A stretch of 64,000 bases of DNA from Mycobacterium seoulense (GCF_010731595.1 NZ_AP022582.1:3348001-3412000), one strand, 5' to 3'; shown: positions 19,047 through 29,851, counted from the first letter of the stretch. The notes: generated from the sequence alone by a model not told the origin. Numbers and translations are program-made.

Positions 19047-20051
19047 TCAGGCGCCGTGCCCGGCGGGCACCCGCTCCCCTTCGACCGGCGGGCCGGGCGG
19101 CGTTCCGTCGCCGAAAGGCTTGCCGCCCAAGTCCTCCCGACCATGCGGTGACAGCCAACCCGCTAGGTCCGGCCCCTTGGGCACGATGCCGGTGGGGTTG
19201 ATGTCGGAGTGCACGATGTAGTAGTGCTGCTTGATCTGGACGAAGTCGATGGTGTCGCCGAATCCGGGCGTCTGGAACAGGTCGCGCGCATACGCCCACA
19301 ACACCGGCATCTCGCTCAGCTTGCTGCGGTTGCACTTGAAATGCCCGTGATAGACGGGATCGAAGCGGGCCAGCGTGGTGAACAGTCGCACGTCGGCCTC
19401 GGTTATGGTGTCGCCCACCAGATATCGCTGACTGGCCAGGCGATCACTTACCCAATCCAGCGCGGTGAACAACCGGTCGTAGGCCGCCTCGTAGGCCTGC
19501 TGCGAGCCGGCAAAACCACACCGATACACCCCGTTGTTGATCTCGGTGTAGACCCGTTTGTTCACCTCGTCGATCTCGGCGCGCAGCCCCTCGGGGTATA
19601 GGTCCGGTGCGCCGTCGCGGTGGTAGGCCGTCCACTCGGTGGAGAGATCCAGGGTCATCTGGGCGAAATCGTTGGTGACCACCGCCCCCGTCGGCACATC
19701 CACGATCGCGGGGACGGTGATGCCTTTGGGATAGTCGGGGAAGCGCTTGAAGTATGCGTCCTGCAACCGGGGGATTTTCAGCACCGGGTCGACACCGCCC
19801 GGATCGAGATCGAACGTCCAACTGCGCTCGTCGTGGGTCGGACCGCAAAACCCAATGGAGAGAACGTGTTCCAGCCCCAGCAATCGTCGCACGATGATGG
19901 CGCGGTTGGCCCAGGGGCACGCTCGGGCGACTATCAGCCGATAACGGCCGGGCTCAACGGGATAGCCGTCTCGCCCGTCGGCGGTGATGCGGGTGGTGAT
20001 GTAGTTGGTGTCGCGGGTGAATTCACCCGCCCCGGCAACGTAGGTGGCCAT
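19047..20051 (-). CDS. Glutathione S-transferase family protein (Ecm4/YqjG type)
   Basis: A 334-aa protein of the glutathionyl-hydroquinone-reductase/Xi-class GST family. A thioredoxin-fold N-terminal domain carries the catalytic motif RACPWANRAIIVRRLLGLE (active Cys in CPWA). The helical C-terminal domain has the family blocks NNGVYRCGFAGSQQAYE and DVRLFTTLARFDPVYHGHFKCN and the IVPKGP region. In other bacteria it reduces glutathionyl-quinones. Mycobacteria make mycothiol instead of glutathione, so the physiological thiol here is an open question. It lies 28 bp downstream of fadE10 on the same strand. Confidence 0.92.
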   Translation of the reverse strand: MATYVAGAGEFTRDTNYITTRITADGRDGYPVEPGRYRLIVARACPWANRAIIVRRLLGLEHVLSIGFCGPTHDERSWTFDLDPGGVDPVLKIPRLQDAYFKRFPDYPKGITVPAIVDVPTGAVVTNDFAQMTLDLSTEWTAYHRDGAPDLYPEGLRAEIDEVNKRVYTEINNGVYRCGFAGSQQAYEAAYDRLFTALDWVSDRLASQRYLVGDTITEADVRLFTTLARFDPVYHGHFKCNRSKLSEMPVLWAYARDLFQTPGFGDTIDFVQIKQHYYIVHSDINPTGIVPKGPDLAGWLSPHGREDLGGKPFGDGTPPGPPVEGERVPAGHGA

Positions 20052-20079
20052 ATCTCCCGTGTTTCGCTAAAAACGTCGG

Positions 20080-22008
20080 CTAGGAACTCAGAAATCGCCG
20101 AGCCAGATTCGTCTCGGTGGAGGCGCCCTGCTCCCAATGGGCGATCCACGGGCCGGTGCCCTCCGACTGGTCGATGATGCCTTCCTCGAGCCAAGCGTAA
20201 CGGCCCTGCATCACCTCGCGGGTCAGCCGGACGTCGCAGCTGTCGGTATTGGTCCACAACGCCTCGAACAGCCCCTCGACCCGCAGGGTGGCCTGCCGGC
20301 AAAACGTATCGGCCAGCTCGTAGACCTGTTGACCGACCGCCGGGTCCACGGCGCGCTGGGCCTCGGCCCGCACACAGGCCGCGGACATCGCGAACAGCTC
20401 GGCACCGATGTCGACGATGCGCCCGAGGAACCCCTGACGCTGCTCCAATTTGGCCTGCCAGCGCGCCATCCCGTAGAAGGTGTTGCGGGCCAGCTTGCGG
20501 CTGGAGCGTTCCACGAACCGCAGGTGCGACGCCAGCGGTCCGAACTCGCTGTAAGCCCTGGGTCGCTGCCCTTCTCCAAAAACGAGCTGCGGCAACCACT
20601 TTGCGTAGAATCCGCTGGCCCCGACCGCCGCGGCGGCCTTCTGCCGCAACCCGGCGTCCGGCTTGGCGAGGTCACCGGCCGCGGACAGGTGGGCATCGAC
20701 CGCCTCCCGGGCGATGAGCAGCCTCATGATCTCGCTGGATCCTTCGAAGATGCGATTGATCCGCAGGTCCCGCGATACCTGTTCGACCGGCACGGCGCGT
20801 TCGCCGCGCGCGGCCAGGGACTCCGCCGTCTCATAACCGCGGCCGCCGCGGATCTGCATGACCTCGTCGGCGATGATGCACGCCATCTCGCTGGACCACA
20901 GCTTGGCCAACGCCGCCTCGATCCGGATGTCGTTGCGCCCTTCGTCGGCCATCTGCCCGGACAGTTCGAGTACCGCGTCGAGCGCGTAGTTGGTCGCCGC
21001 GATGAACGAGATATTGCGGGCCACCGCTTCGTGCTCGGCCAGCGGCTTGCCCCATTGCACACGCTCCCCCGACCACTCGCGTGCCACCTTCAGGCCCCAC
21101 TTCGACGAACCGGTCGCGTTCGCGGGAATCGACAGCCGCCCGGCGTTGAGCGTGGTCAGCGCGATCTTCAAACCGTCGCCCTCGCGGCCGATCAGGTTTT
21201 CGCTGGGCACCCGAACGCGGTGCAGCCTGGTCACCCCGTTCTCGATGCCGCGCAACCCCATGAATGTGTTGCGGCGCTCCACGGTGATCCCGGGTGAGTC
21301 GGCCTCGACGACGAACGCGCTGATGCCGCCGCGGTGCCCATCGCTGCGGGGCACTCGGGCCATCACGACCAGCAGTTCGGCGACCACGCCGTTGGTGGTC
21401 CACAACTTCACGCCGTCGAGCTCGTAGGCCGTTCCGTCTTCGACGGGTGTCGCGGTCGAGGCCAGCCGGGCCGGATCGGAGCCGACGTCCGGTTCGGTCA
21501 GCAGAAACGCCGAGATGGCGCCCGCGGCGCACCGGGGCAAGAACTTCTTCTTCTGCTCCGGGGTTCCGGCGAGTTTGAGCGGCTCCGGCACCCCGATCGA
21601 CTGATGGGCCGACAACAGCGCACCGAGGCTGGGATGAACGGAGGAAACCATCATCAGCGCCCGGTTGTAGGCCACTTGCGACATGTTCAGGCCGCCGTAT
21701 TCCGACGGGATTTTCATGCCGAAACAACCCAGCTCGGCCAGACCCTTCACATACTCGTCGGGAATTCGGGCGTCGCGTTCGATGACGCTGCCATCGACGC
21801 CGCCAAGGAAGTCGCGCAATTTGCCGAGAAACGCGCGGGTGCGCGCCTCGTCAGCATCGGACGGTTTGGGAAACGGGTGGATGAGCTCCAACGGAAAACG
21901 ACCAAGGAACAGCTCCTTCGCGAAGGATGGTTTATCCCAACCGGTTTCGCGAGACTCCTCGGCCAGTGCCCTGGCTTGCTCCTCGGTGACGTGCGCTTGC
22001 TGTGCCAT
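20080..22008 (-). CDS. fadE10: Acyl-CoA dehydrogenase FadE10
   Basis: FAD-dependent acyl-CoA dehydrogenase of 642 aa, longer than the usual 380-residue enzyme because of a C-terminal helical extension. Motifs are AFLLTEPDVGSDPARL (FAD/substrate binding), WTTNGVVAELLVVMARV, INRIFEGSSEIMRLLIARE and QIRGGRGYETAES. It catalyses the first step of a beta-oxidation-like pathway; chain specificity is unknown. The ATG (MAQQAHVTEEQ) matches the remembered FadE10 start and follows a GAGGAGG ribosome-binding site. Confidence 0.95.
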   Translation of the reverse strand: MAQQAHVTEEQARALAEESRETGWDKPSFAKELFLGRFPLELIHPFPKPSDADEARTRAFLGKLRDFLGGVDGSVIERDARIPDEYVKGLAELGCFGMKIPSEYGGLNMSQVAYNRALMMVSSVHPSLGALLSAHQSIGVPEPLKLAGTPEQKKKFLPRCAAGAISAFLLTEPDVGSDPARLASTATPVEDGTAYELDGVKLWTTNGVVAELLVVMARVPRSDGHRGGISAFVVEADSPGITVERRNTFMGLRGIENGVTRLHRVRVPSENLIGREGDGLKIALTTLNAGRLSIPANATGSSKWGLKVAREWSGERVQWGKPLAEHEAVARNISFIAATNYALDAVLELSGQMADEGRNDIRIEAALAKLWSSEMACIIADEVMQIRGGRGYETAESLAARGERAVPVEQVSRDLRINRIFEGSSEIMRLLIAREAVDAHLSAAGDLAKPDAGLRQKAAAAVGASGFYAKWLPQLVFGEGQRPRAYSEFGPLASHLRFVERSSRKLARNTFYGMARWQAKLEQRQGFLGRIVDIGAELFAMSAACVRAEAQRAVDPAVGQQVYELADTFCRQATLRVEGLFEALWTNTDSCDVRLTREVMQGRYAWLEEGIIDQSEGTGPWIAHWEQGASTETNLARRFLSS

Positions 22009-22113
22009 CGCAGCCTCCTCGCTCGACGACTGTGGCGAGGTGGGAGTACCCCGTGACCGGCACTTCCTCACCCCCTCCTGCGGGCGGGCGGCACTCGGGC
22101 CGGCGGCGACGAG

Positions 22114-22521
22114 CTAGGCGTCGAGCTCCCGGGCGACCGCCCGAACCACCTCGGAGACCCGTCGAGCCGTCTTGCGGTCCGGGTAGCGGCCCTTGCGCAA
22201 CTCGGGCTGCACGGCGCTTTCCAGCAGCGTGATCATGTCCTCGACCATGCCGTGCAGTTCGTCGGGGCTGTGCTTGTGCTCGGCGGGCACCTCGCGGCGC
22301 GCCTTGGTGAGGCTGGGCGGCGGCTCGATCAGCTTCAGGCTCAGCGCCTGAGGCCCGCGCCGCCCGGAGGCGATGCCGAACTCCACGCGCTGGCCCGCCT
22401 TGAGCCCCTCGACCCCAGCGGGCAACGCCGACGAGCGGACGTACACGTCTTCGCCGTCCTCTTGCGACAGGAAGCCAAACCCCTTGTCGGCGTCGTACCA
22501 CTTAACCTTGCCGGTCGGCAC
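22114..22521 (-). CDS. cspB: Cold-shock-domain protein CspB
   Basis: A 135-aa protein, the length remembered for M. tuberculosis CspB. The cold-shock OB-fold (about residues 1-65) carries the RNA-binding motifs KGFGFL and DVYVRSS. An extra C-terminal region (about 70 residues, [20 protein letters not shown]) is found in actinobacterial long CspB proteins and is absent from 67-aa CspA. The start is GTG with AGGTGAG just upstream; another in-frame GTG nine bases earlier is less well placed. It binds single-stranded nucleic acid. Confidence 0.93.
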   Translation of the reverse strand: MPTGKVKWYDADKGFGFLSQEDGEDVYVRSSALPAGVEGLKAGQRVEFGIASGRRGPQALSLKLIEPPPSLTKARREVPAEHKHSPDELHGMVEDMITLLESAVQPELRKGRYPDRKTARRVSEVVRAVARELDA

Positions 22522-22684
22522 TGGTCTCACCTGCTTGTCTAACGGATTAATAGAATGGCCAACACAATAAGCGTCCCGCCTGCGCAGGACGCCGTTTGGT
22601 CTGTAGATCCTACTCGGATGCTCACCTGACGAGCACCCCCGTTATCTCCCACTCGGTAGGCTGGGCAGCAACGGTGGAGGAGAT

Positions 22685-23086
22685 ATGCGCCTGATCCTGA
22701 ACATCATCTGGCTCCTGTTCGGCGGCCTGTGGATGGCCGCCGGGTACGTGGTTGCGGCGCTCATCAGCTTCTTGCTCATCATCACGATCCCCTTCGGCTT
22801 CGCGTCGCTGCGCATCGCCTCGTACGCGTTGTGGCCGTTCGGCCGCACGATCGTCGACAAGCCGACCGCCGGGACGGTGACCCTCATCGGAAACGTCATC
22901 TGGGTGCTGTTGTTCGGGCTTTGGCTGGCGATTGGCCACGTGCTCAGCGCGCTGGCCATGGCGATCACGATCGTCGGCATTCCGCTGGCGCTGGCCAACC
23001 TGAAGCTGATCCCGGTGTCGTTGATGCCGCTGGGCAAGCAGATCGTTCCGGTGGGTTCGCCGTCGTCCCAGGTGATGGCCGCATGA
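22685..23086 (+). CDS. YccF-family membrane protein
   Basis: A 133-aa protein (Rv0870c-like) with two tandem YccF domains. Each carries a hydrophobic pair around the conserved ITIPFG/ITIVGIP signature (LIITIPFGFASLRIASYALWPFG and AITIVGIPLALANLKLIPVSLMPLG). It is predicted to lie in the inner membrane. GGAGGAG directly precedes the ATG. Its stop overlaps the moaA2 start (ATGA), so it is coupled to the molybdenum-cofactor genes, though no role in that pathway is known. Confidence 0.92.
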   Translation: MRLILNIIWLLFGGLWMAAGYVVAALISFLLIITIPFGFASLRIASYALWPFGRTIVDKPTAGTVTLIGNVIWVLLFGLWLAIGHVLSALAMAITIVGIPLALANLKLIPVSLMPLGKQIVPVGSPSSQVMAA

Positions 23087-24159
23087 CCGTGACAACGCTG
23101 GGTGTGCCGACGGTGCCGGGCAGCACCGCGCGGAACACGCCGGACGCGCCGATGACGGGCCCGTTGCTGGACACCTACGGACGGGTCGCGACCGATCTGC
23201 GGGTCTCGCTGACCGACCGCTGCAACCTGCGGTGCAATTACTGCATGCCGGCCGAGGGCCTGGATTGGCTGCCCGGCGAGCAACTCCTGCGGCCCCACGA
23301 GCTGGCCCGGCTGATGCACATCGCCGTCACCCGGTTGGGCATCACCAGCGTGCGGTTCACCGGTGGCGAGCCCCTGTTGGCACGGCACCTCGAAGAGGTG
23401 GTCGCGGCGGTGGCCGCCCTGCGGCCGCGCCCGGAGATCTCGTTGACCACCAACGGCATCGGGCTGGCGCGGCGCGCCGCCGCCCTCGCCCGGGCCGGCC
23501 TGGACCGGGTCAATGTGTCGATGGACAGCGTGGATCGCGACCACTTCGCGGCGATCACCCGCCGCGATCGGCTCGACGACGTGCTCGCCGGCCTGGCCGC
23601 CGCTCACGACGCCGGCCTGACGCCGGTCAAGGTGAACGCCGTCCTGGACCCGGTCACCGGGCGCGAGGACGTCGTCGAACTGCTGCGGTTCTGCCTCGAG
23701 CGAGGCCACCAATTGCGGGTCATCGAGCAGATGCCGCTGGACGCCGGGCACCAATGGCGCCGGGGAGCCGCGCTGAGCGCCGACGACGTGCTCGACACGC
23801 TGCGCCCCCACTTCCGGCTACGTCCCGACCCGGCGCCGCGCGGTTCGGCGCCCGCCGAGCTCTGGCTGGTCGACACCGGCCCGGGCACGCCGAGCGGCAA
23901 GTTCGGTGTCATCGCATCGGTCTCGCACGCGTTCTGTTCGGCCTGTGATCGCACCCGGCTCACGGCCGACGGTCAAGTCCGCAGCTGCCTGTTTTCGGCC
24001 GAGGAGACCGATCTTCGGAGCCTGCTGCGCAGCGGCGCGTCCGACGATGCGATCGAAAGGGCGTGGCGGGTCGCGATGTGGGGCAAGCCCGCCGGTCACG
24101 GGATCAACGACCCCAGTTTCGTCCAGCCCGACCGGCCGATGAGCGCGATCGGTGGCTAG
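23083..24159 (+). CDS. moaA2: GTP 3',8-cyclase MoaA2 (molybdenum cofactor, radical SAM)
   Basis: Radical-SAM enzyme that opens GTP to the 3',8-cyclo intermediate, the first step of molybdopterin synthesis. The 358-aa protein has the N-terminal CxxxCxxC cluster motif (C47, C51, C54 in DRCNLRCNYCMP), the SAM-binding RFTGGEPLL and the second C-terminal cluster motif FCSACDRTRLTADGQVRSC that binds GTP. It does not end in the usual GG tail, ending instead in FVQPDRPMSAIGG, where the terminal Gly-Gly is in fact retained. It overlaps the yccF stop and is followed by moaD2. Confidence 0.96.
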   Translation: MTVTTLGVPTVPGSTARNTPDAPMTGPLLDTYGRVATDLRVSLTDRCNLRCNYCMPAEGLDWLPGEQLLRPHELARLMHIAVTRLGITSVRFTGGEPLLARHLEEVVAAVAALRPRPEISLTTNGIGLARRAAALARAGLDRVNVSMDSVDRDHFAAITRRDRLDDVLAGLAAAHDAGLTPVKVNAVLDPVTGREDVVELLRFCLERGHQLRVIEQMPLDAGHQWRRGAALSADDVLDTLRPHFRLRPDPAPRGSAPAELWLVDTGPGTPSGKFGVIASVSHAFCSACDRTRLTADGQVRSCLFSAEETDLRSLLRSGASDDAIERAWRVAMWGKPAGHGINDPSFVQPDRPMSAIGG

Positions 24160-24163
24160 CCCC

Positions 24164-24442
24164 ATGGGTCAAACGTCCGTCCAGCAAGACGGGGTTCAGG
24201 TGACGGTGCGTTACTTCGCGGCCGCGCGGGCGGCGGCGGGCGCCGAGGCCGAGACGGTGGTGGTGCGGCCCGGCACCACGGTGGCCGAGCTGGTCGAGCG
24301 CCTCTCCGTGCGCGGCTCACAACTCGCCGCGGTGCTGGGCAGATGTTCCTATCTCTGCGACGGCGTCGCCGTCCGCGACGAGACCGCACCGTTACGTACC
24401 GGCAACACGATCGACGTCCTACCCCCCTTCGCGGGCGGCTAA
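24164..24442 (+). CDS. moaD2: Molybdopterin synthase small subunit MoaD2
   Basis: A 92-aa ubiquitin-fold sulfur carrier ending in the obligatory Gly-Gly (VLPPFAGG), whose C-terminus becomes a thiocarboxylate. It pairs with MoaE2 to convert the cyclic pyranopterin to molybdopterin. The ATG gives the length remembered for M. tuberculosis; a GTG four codons upstream overlaps moaA2 and cannot be excluded. It lies 4 bp after the moaA2 stop. Confidence 0.92.
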   Translation: MGQTSVQQDGVQVTVRYFAAARAAAGAEAETVVVRPGTTVAELVERLSVRGSQLAAVLGRCSYLCDGVAVRDETAPLRTGNTIDVLPPFAGG

Positions 24443-24445
24443 AAC

Positions 24446-24461
24446 TGTGAGTTATCTCACG
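24446..24461. promoter_or_regulatory. Predicted CRP binding site upstream of rpfA
   Basis: TGTGA-GTTATC-TCACG matches TGTGA-N6-TCACA at 9 of 10 positions. It lies 4 bp after moaD2, at the start of the 447-bp gap before rpfA. From memory, the M. tuberculosis CRP protein Rv3676 is reported to control rpfA. The remaining 24462-24659 stretch holds the presumed promoter and start of the leader; no gene is convincing there. Confidence 0.75.
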
Positions 24462-24659
24462 TAACGGAACGATAACGACGGAATCACGCTCCGATATCGG
24501 GTGCTATGACCTGCGTGAATGCCGCGTGTTCCTTGGGTTTTCGCAGGTGGCCGAGAGGGAAACGCCGGGTTTCGCAGAACGTGACGGGATCGACAGAAAC
24601 CGCTACGTTTCTCCGAAGGCTCGCCAAGACAACCGAATTGGCGGACCTCCCCTCCCTAT

Positions 24660-25765
<1,106 letters not shown>

Positions 25766-25784
25766 GTCCCGCCCGCCAGACTGC

Positions 25785-25823
25785 CCGGCACGCCTCGAAC
25801 ATCTGCGCTTCGGGGCGTGCCGG
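25785..25823. terminator. Hairpin terminator between convergent rpfA and moaE2
   Basis: CCGGCACGCC (25785-25794) and GGCGTGCCGG (25814-25823) are perfectly complementary, forming a 10-bp GC-rich stem with a 19-nt loop in the 77-bp convergent gap. No U-tract follows, as is common in mycobacteria. Confidence 0.6.
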
Positions 25824-25842
25824 CATTCCAATCGCTACGGCG

Positions 25843-26268
25843 TTACGCCGAGCCCACCCATTCTTCGGTCCCGTCGTCGAAGAACTGGTGCTTCCACACC
25901 GGTAGCAGCGCCTTGATGGTGTCGACGAGAAGCGCGCAGGTGGTGAACGCCGCCTGACGGTGGTCAGCCGCAACCGCGGCCACCAGCGCCGCCTCCCCGA
26001 TGCGCAGCACCCCGATCCGGTGGCTGGCCGCCACGGCGCGCACCCCGCTCGACTGTTCCGCGACATCGGAGACCACCTTGGCCAAGACCTGTTCAGCCGA
26101 CGGATGCGCGGAGTACTCCAGCCGCACCACGCGCCGGCCGCCATCGTGGTCGCGAATCATGCCGACGAAGCCGACGACGGCCCCGGCCGACTGATGGGCC
26201 ACGAGTTCTTCGTGCTCGGCCAGGAAGATCGGGTGATCGGTCATGGCCGCGCGGACGACGAGCGTCAT
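25843..26268 (-). CDS. moaE2: Molybdopterin synthase catalytic subunit MoaE2
   Basis: A 141-aa subunit that, with thiocarboxylated MoaD, inserts two sulfurs to give molybdopterin. Family motifs are [49 protein letters not shown] and the C-terminal catalytic Lys motif [17 protein letters not shown]. It is the same length as remembered for the M. tuberculosis protein. Its ATG overlaps the mog stop by 4 bp, so moaC2-mog-moaE2 form one operon. Confidence 0.96.
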   Translation of the reverse strand: MTLVVRAAMTDHPIFLAEHEELVAHQSAGAVVGFVGMIRDHDGGRRVVRLEYSAHPSAEQVLAKVVSDVAEQSSGVRAVAASHRIGVLRIGEAALVAAVAADHRQAAFTTCALLVDTIKALLPVWKHQFFDDGTEEWVGSA

Positions 26269-26747
26269 CGCTGGTGGTCTCCACCGGCGAGCTGATCGAG
26301 CGCGTGATCGAGCACGTCGGCGAGCACGCCCAGGCCGTCACGCACGCCGCCGGGGGAACCCGGCAGGTTGACGATCAGGGTCCGGCCCGCCACGCCACAC
26401 ACTCCGCGCGACAACACCGATGTCGGCACCTTCGGCAGCCCCGACCGGCGGATGGCGTCGGCCAGCCCGGGGATCATGTAGTCGAGCACCGCCACCGTCT
26501 GGTCGGGGGTGGTGTCGCTGGGCGAGATGCCGGTGCCCCCGGAGGTGATGATCACGTCGACGCCGTCGCCGACCGCCGCGCGCAGCGCCTCGCCGACCGG
26601 CTCACCGTCGGCCACCACCTCCGGGTCGGCGAGCGAAAACCCCCGCTCCCCAAGCCATTCGGCGATGATCGGCCCACACCGGTCGTCGTACACCCCCGCC
26701 GAGGCGCGGGTCGAGGCGATGATGACGCGGGCGGATCGGGCGCCCAT
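26265..26747 (-). CDS. mog: Molybdopterin adenylyltransferase-type protein Mog
   Basis: MogA/MoaB-fold protein of 160 aa that adenylylates molybdopterin before metal insertion. The binding signature [18 protein letters not shown] and the C-terminal [16 protein letters not shown] are present. The ATG chosen overlaps the moaC2 stop by one base (TGATG) and has GGGAG 5 nt upstream. A GTG four codons earlier is in frame, but the ATG gives the remembered length. Confidence 0.95.
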   Translation of the reverse strand: MGARSARVIIASTRASAGVYDDRCGPIIAEWLGERGFSLADPEVVADGEPVGEALRAAVGDGVDVIITSGGTGISPSDTTPDQTVAVLDYMIPGLADAIRRSGLPKVPTSVLSRGVCGVAGRTLIVNLPGSPGGVRDGLGVLADVLDHALDQLAGGDHQR

Positions 26748-27271
26748 CACCGCTCCCACGTTCCGGTCTTGCCGCCTTCCTTGCGCAGCACGCGAATGTC
26801 ATCGATGCGCGCGGCGGGGTCGACCGCTTTGATCATGTCGTAGAGCGTCAGACCGGCCACACTGACCGCGGTCAGCGCCTCCATCTCCACACCCGTGCGG
26901 TCGGTGCTGCGCACCGTCGCGGTGATCTCGATGTCGGATTCCCCCACGATGAACTCCACGTCGACTCCGGTGAGCGCCAACTGATGGCAGAGCGGGATCA
27001 GGTCACTGGTGCGCTTGGCGGCCAGGATGCCCGCCACCCGGGCGGTGGCCAACGCGTCGCCCTTGGGCAGTCCCCCGGCCGAGATCAGCTCCACGACGCG
27101 CGGCGACGTGTGTAGGGCACCCGCGGCGACCGCGGTCCGCTTGGTCGCCCCCTTGCCGCTGACGTCGACCATGTGCGCCGCACCACGCTCATCCAGGTGC
27201 GACAGTGCGCCCGCAGGGGATTCTCCCGACGCCCAGCTCGCCGGGGGCTTGGCGGCGTCGGCCCTGGCCAT
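26747..27271 (-). CDS. moaC2: Cyclic pyranopterin monophosphate synthase MoaC2
   Basis: Converts 3',8-cyclo-GTP to cyclic pyranopterin monophosphate. The 174-aa protein contains [37 protein letters not shown], the catalytic [22 protein letters not shown] and [23 protein letters not shown]. Extra N-terminal residues (about 20) precede the homologous start. It lies 8 bp downstream of a small conserved gene and is followed directly by mog. Confidence 0.96.
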   Translation of the reverse strand: MARADAAKPPASWASGESPAGALSHLDERGAAHMVDVSGKGATKRTAVAAGALHTSPRVVELISAGGLPKGDALATARVAGILAAKRTSDLIPLCHQLALTGVDVEFIVGESDIEITATVRSTDRTGVEMEALTAVSVAGLTLYDMIKAVDPAARIDDIRVLRKEGGKTGTWER

Positions 27272-27279
27272 CCTGGCGC

Positions 27280-27489
27280 CTACCGGTTAACGACCGTGAC
27301 CGGGTGCAGGTAGGGCAGGTCGGTGGAGGGCAGCGGGAACACCAGCTCGCCGAAGGGCGACAAGGCGCCCGTGCGGTCGGTCGCGAGTTCGCTCACCGCG
27401 TGGTCGTCGTGGTCCGTCGTCGGCCACCCGTTGTCGACATACCTGGTTTTGCGGGCTTTGCCCTCAGCAGTGTCAGCCACGCCGTCCAT
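27280..27489 (-). CDS. Conserved small protein (Rv0863-like)
   Basis: A 69-aa polar protein of unknown function at the head of the moaC2-mog-moaE2 operon. Its C-terminal half ([26 protein letters not shown]) is the most conserved-looking part. No membrane segment, signal or metal motif is visible. The M. tuberculosis counterpart in the same place is remembered as somewhat longer. Divergent from the helicase-domain gene, across 109 bp. Confidence 0.72.
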   Translation of the reverse strand: MDGVADTAEGKARKTRYVDNGWPTTDHDDHAVSELATDRTGALSPFGELVFPLPSTDLPYLHPVTVVNR

Positions 27490-27598
27490 TCTGACAGGTC
27501 GCTCTCGCGCGCGTGGTGCAAGACCGCCAGTTCCAGCGGCGAGGCGGCGACTCTCGTTGCCTGCTCAGGACCCGCCGACTGCTTTACGCTGGTCAGCA

Positions 27599-29851
27599 AT
27601 GACCGACAACACCCCGGATATCCCGCTGGGGTCGTGGCTGGCCGACTTGTCCGACGAGCGGCTGATCCGCCTGCTAGAGCTGCGGCCGGACCTCGCCCAG
27701 CCGCCTCCCGGGAGCATCGCCGCGCTGGCCGCCCGCGCGCAGGCCCGCCAGTCGGTCAAGGCCGCCACCGACGAGCTCGACTTCCTGCGGCTCGCGGTGC
27801 TCGACGCGCTGTTGGTGCTGCAGGCCGACGCCACTCCGGTGCCCACCACGAAACTGCTGGCCCTGATCGGTGAACGGGCTCACGAGTCCGACGTGGTGAC
27901 GGCGTTGGACGATCTGCGGGAGCGCGCCCTGGTCTGGGGCGATGCGGCGCTGCGCGTGGCACCCGACGCCGGCACGGCGCTGCCGTGGCACCCGGGCCAG
28001 GTCACCCTCGAGGATGCCTCCCGCACCGGCGAGCAGATCGCCGGCCTCATCGACGAGTTGAACCAGGCGCAGCTCGCCGTGCTGGAGAAGCTCCTCGAGG
28101 GTTCTCCGATGGGCCGCACCCGTGACGCCGCGCCCGGCGCCCCCGTGGACCGGCCGGTGCCCCAGCTGCTGGCGATGGGCCTGTTGCGCCGCATCGACGC
28201 CGAGACGGTGATATTGCCGCGCCACGTGGGGCAGGTGCTGCGCGGCGAACAGCCCGGGCCCATGCGGCTGACGGCGCCCGACCCGGTGGTGTCGACCACC
28301 ACCAGCGACGACGTCGACGCGGCGGCGGCCGGGGCCACCATCGACCTGTTGCGAGAACTCGACGTCCTGCTCGAAACGCTGGCCGCCGCACCGGTTTCCG
28401 AGCTGCGCAGCGGCGGGCTGGGAATCCGCGACGTCAAGCGGCTCAGCAAGTCGACCGGCATCGACGAGTCGCGCCTGGGGTTGATTCTCGAGGTGGCGGC
28501 CGGGGCCGGCTTGATCGCGAGCGGGATGCCCGACCCGGAACCGGTCACCGGCGAGGCGCCGTACTGGGCGCCGACCGCGGCCATCGACCGGTTCACGGCG
28601 ATGCCCACCGCCGAGCGCTGGCAGCTGCTGGCCAGTAGTTGGCTTGACCTCCCGAGCCGGCCGGCCCTGATCGGAACCCGCGGACCCGACGCCAAAACCT
28701 ATGGCGCCCTTACGGATGCGCTGTACTCGACCGCCGCGCCGCTGGACCGTCGGCTGTTGCTGGGCACGCTGGCCGAATTGCCGCCGGGGGCGGGCGTCAA
28801 CGCGCTCGAAGCGTCGGCGGCGCTCATCTGGCGGCGGCCACGCTGGGCCAAGCGGCTGCAGCCCGGCCCGGTGGGCGATCTGCTGGCCGAGAGCCAAGCG
28901 CTGGGGCTGGTGGGACGCGGCGCGCTCAGCACGGCCGGCCGGGTCCTGCTGCGCGAAGACGCCCAGTCCGCGATCGACACCATGGCGCGGTCCCTGCCCA
29001 AACCGATCGATTACTTCGTCATCCAGGCCGACCTGACCGTGGTCGTACCCGGCCCGCTGCAGCGCGACCTGGCCGAGCAGCTGGCCGCGGTGGCCACCGT
29101 CGAGTCGGCCGGCACCGCGATGGTGTATCGCATCAGCGAGCAGACGATCCGGCATGCCCTCGACGTCGGCAAGACCAGCGACTGGATGCACGCCCTGTTC
29201 GCCAGGCACTCCAAAACGCCCGTCCCGCAGGGCCTGACCTATCTCATCGACGATGTCGCACGCCGGCACGGCCAGCTGCGGATCGGCATGGCGGCTTCGT
29301 TCATACGGTGCGAGGACCCGGCGCTGCTGGCCCAGGCCATAGCCGCGCCCGCCACCGGAGGGGTGCAACTGCGCGCCCTGGCCCCGACGGTCGCGGTATC
29401 CCCGGCGCCGATCGGGGAGGTGCTGGTCGCGTTGCGGGCGGCGGGCTTCGCCCCGGCGGCCGAGGACTCCACCGGCGCCATCGTCGACGTCCGTCCCCGG
29501 GGGGCTCGCGTGCCCGCGCCGCAGCAACGGCGGCCCTACCGCCCGATGCCGCGCCCCAACATCGAGAGCCTCAACGCCGTGGTGGCGGTGCTGCGCAAGG
29601 TGACGGCCGCGCCGTTCGGCAACATTCGCGTCGACCCGGCGGTGACGATGTCGTTGTTGCAGCGCGCGGCCAGGGAACAAGACACGCTGGTGATCGGTTA
29701 TCTGGATGCCGCCGGCGTCGCCACCCAGCGGGTCGTGTCGCCGATCACCGTCCGGGGCGGTCAGCTGACCGCCTTCGACTCGGCCTCGGGGCGGCTGCGT
29801 GACTTCGCCATCCACCGCATCACGTCGGTGGTGTCGGCCAACGGCCGATAA
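27599..29851 (+). CDS. Helicase-associated-domain protein (Rv0862c-like)
   Basis: A 750-aa protein (about 756 in M. tuberculosis) carrying a 'helicase C-terminal-3' domain (PF13625-type), without Walker A or DExH motifs, so it is probably not itself a helicase. The N-terminal half is helical and winged-helix-like. The segment near 29020-29300 (FVIQADLTVVVPG ... YRISEQTIRHALDVG ... VPQGLTYLIDDVARRHGQLRIG) is similar to the N-terminal domain of the XPB helicase encoded 41 bp downstream. A C-terminal WYL-like beta region (LVIGYLDAAGVATQRVVSPITV) may sense ligands. The ATG is in the context MTDNTPDIPLGSW. Confidence 0.88.
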   Translation: MTDNTPDIPLGSWLADLSDERLIRLLELRPDLAQPPPGSIAALAARAQARQSVKAATDELDFLRLAVLDALLVLQADATPVPTTKLLALIGERAHESDVVTALDDLRERALVWGDAALRVAPDAGTALPWHPGQVTLEDASRTGEQIAGLIDELNQAQLAVLEKLLEGSPMGRTRDAAPGAPVDRPVPQLLAMGLLRRIDAETVILPRHVGQVLRGEQPGPMRLTAPDPVVSTTTSDDVDAAAAGATIDLLRELDVLLETLAAAPVSELRSGGLGIRDVKRLSKSTGIDESRLGLILEVAAGAGLIASGMPDPEPVTGEAPYWAPTAAIDRFTAMPTAERWQLLASSWLDLPSRPALIGTRGPDAKTYGALTDALYSTAAPLDRRLLLGTLAELPPGAGVNALEASAALIWRRPRWAKRLQPGPVGDLLAESQALGLVGRGALSTAGRVLLREDAQSAIDTMARSLPKPIDYFVIQADLTVVVPGPLQRDLAEQLAAVATVESAGTAMVYRISEQTIRHALDVGKTSDWMHALFARHSKTPVPQGLTYLIDDVARRHGQLRIGMAASFIRCEDPALLAQAIAAPATGGVQLRALAPTVAVSPAPIGEVLVALRAAGFAPAAEDSTGAIVDVRPRGARVPAPQQRRPYRPMPRPNIESLNAVVAVLRKVTAAPFGNIRVDPAVTMSLLQRAAREQDTLVIGYLDAAGVATQRVVSPITVRGGQLTAFDSASGRLRDFAIHRITSVVSANGR

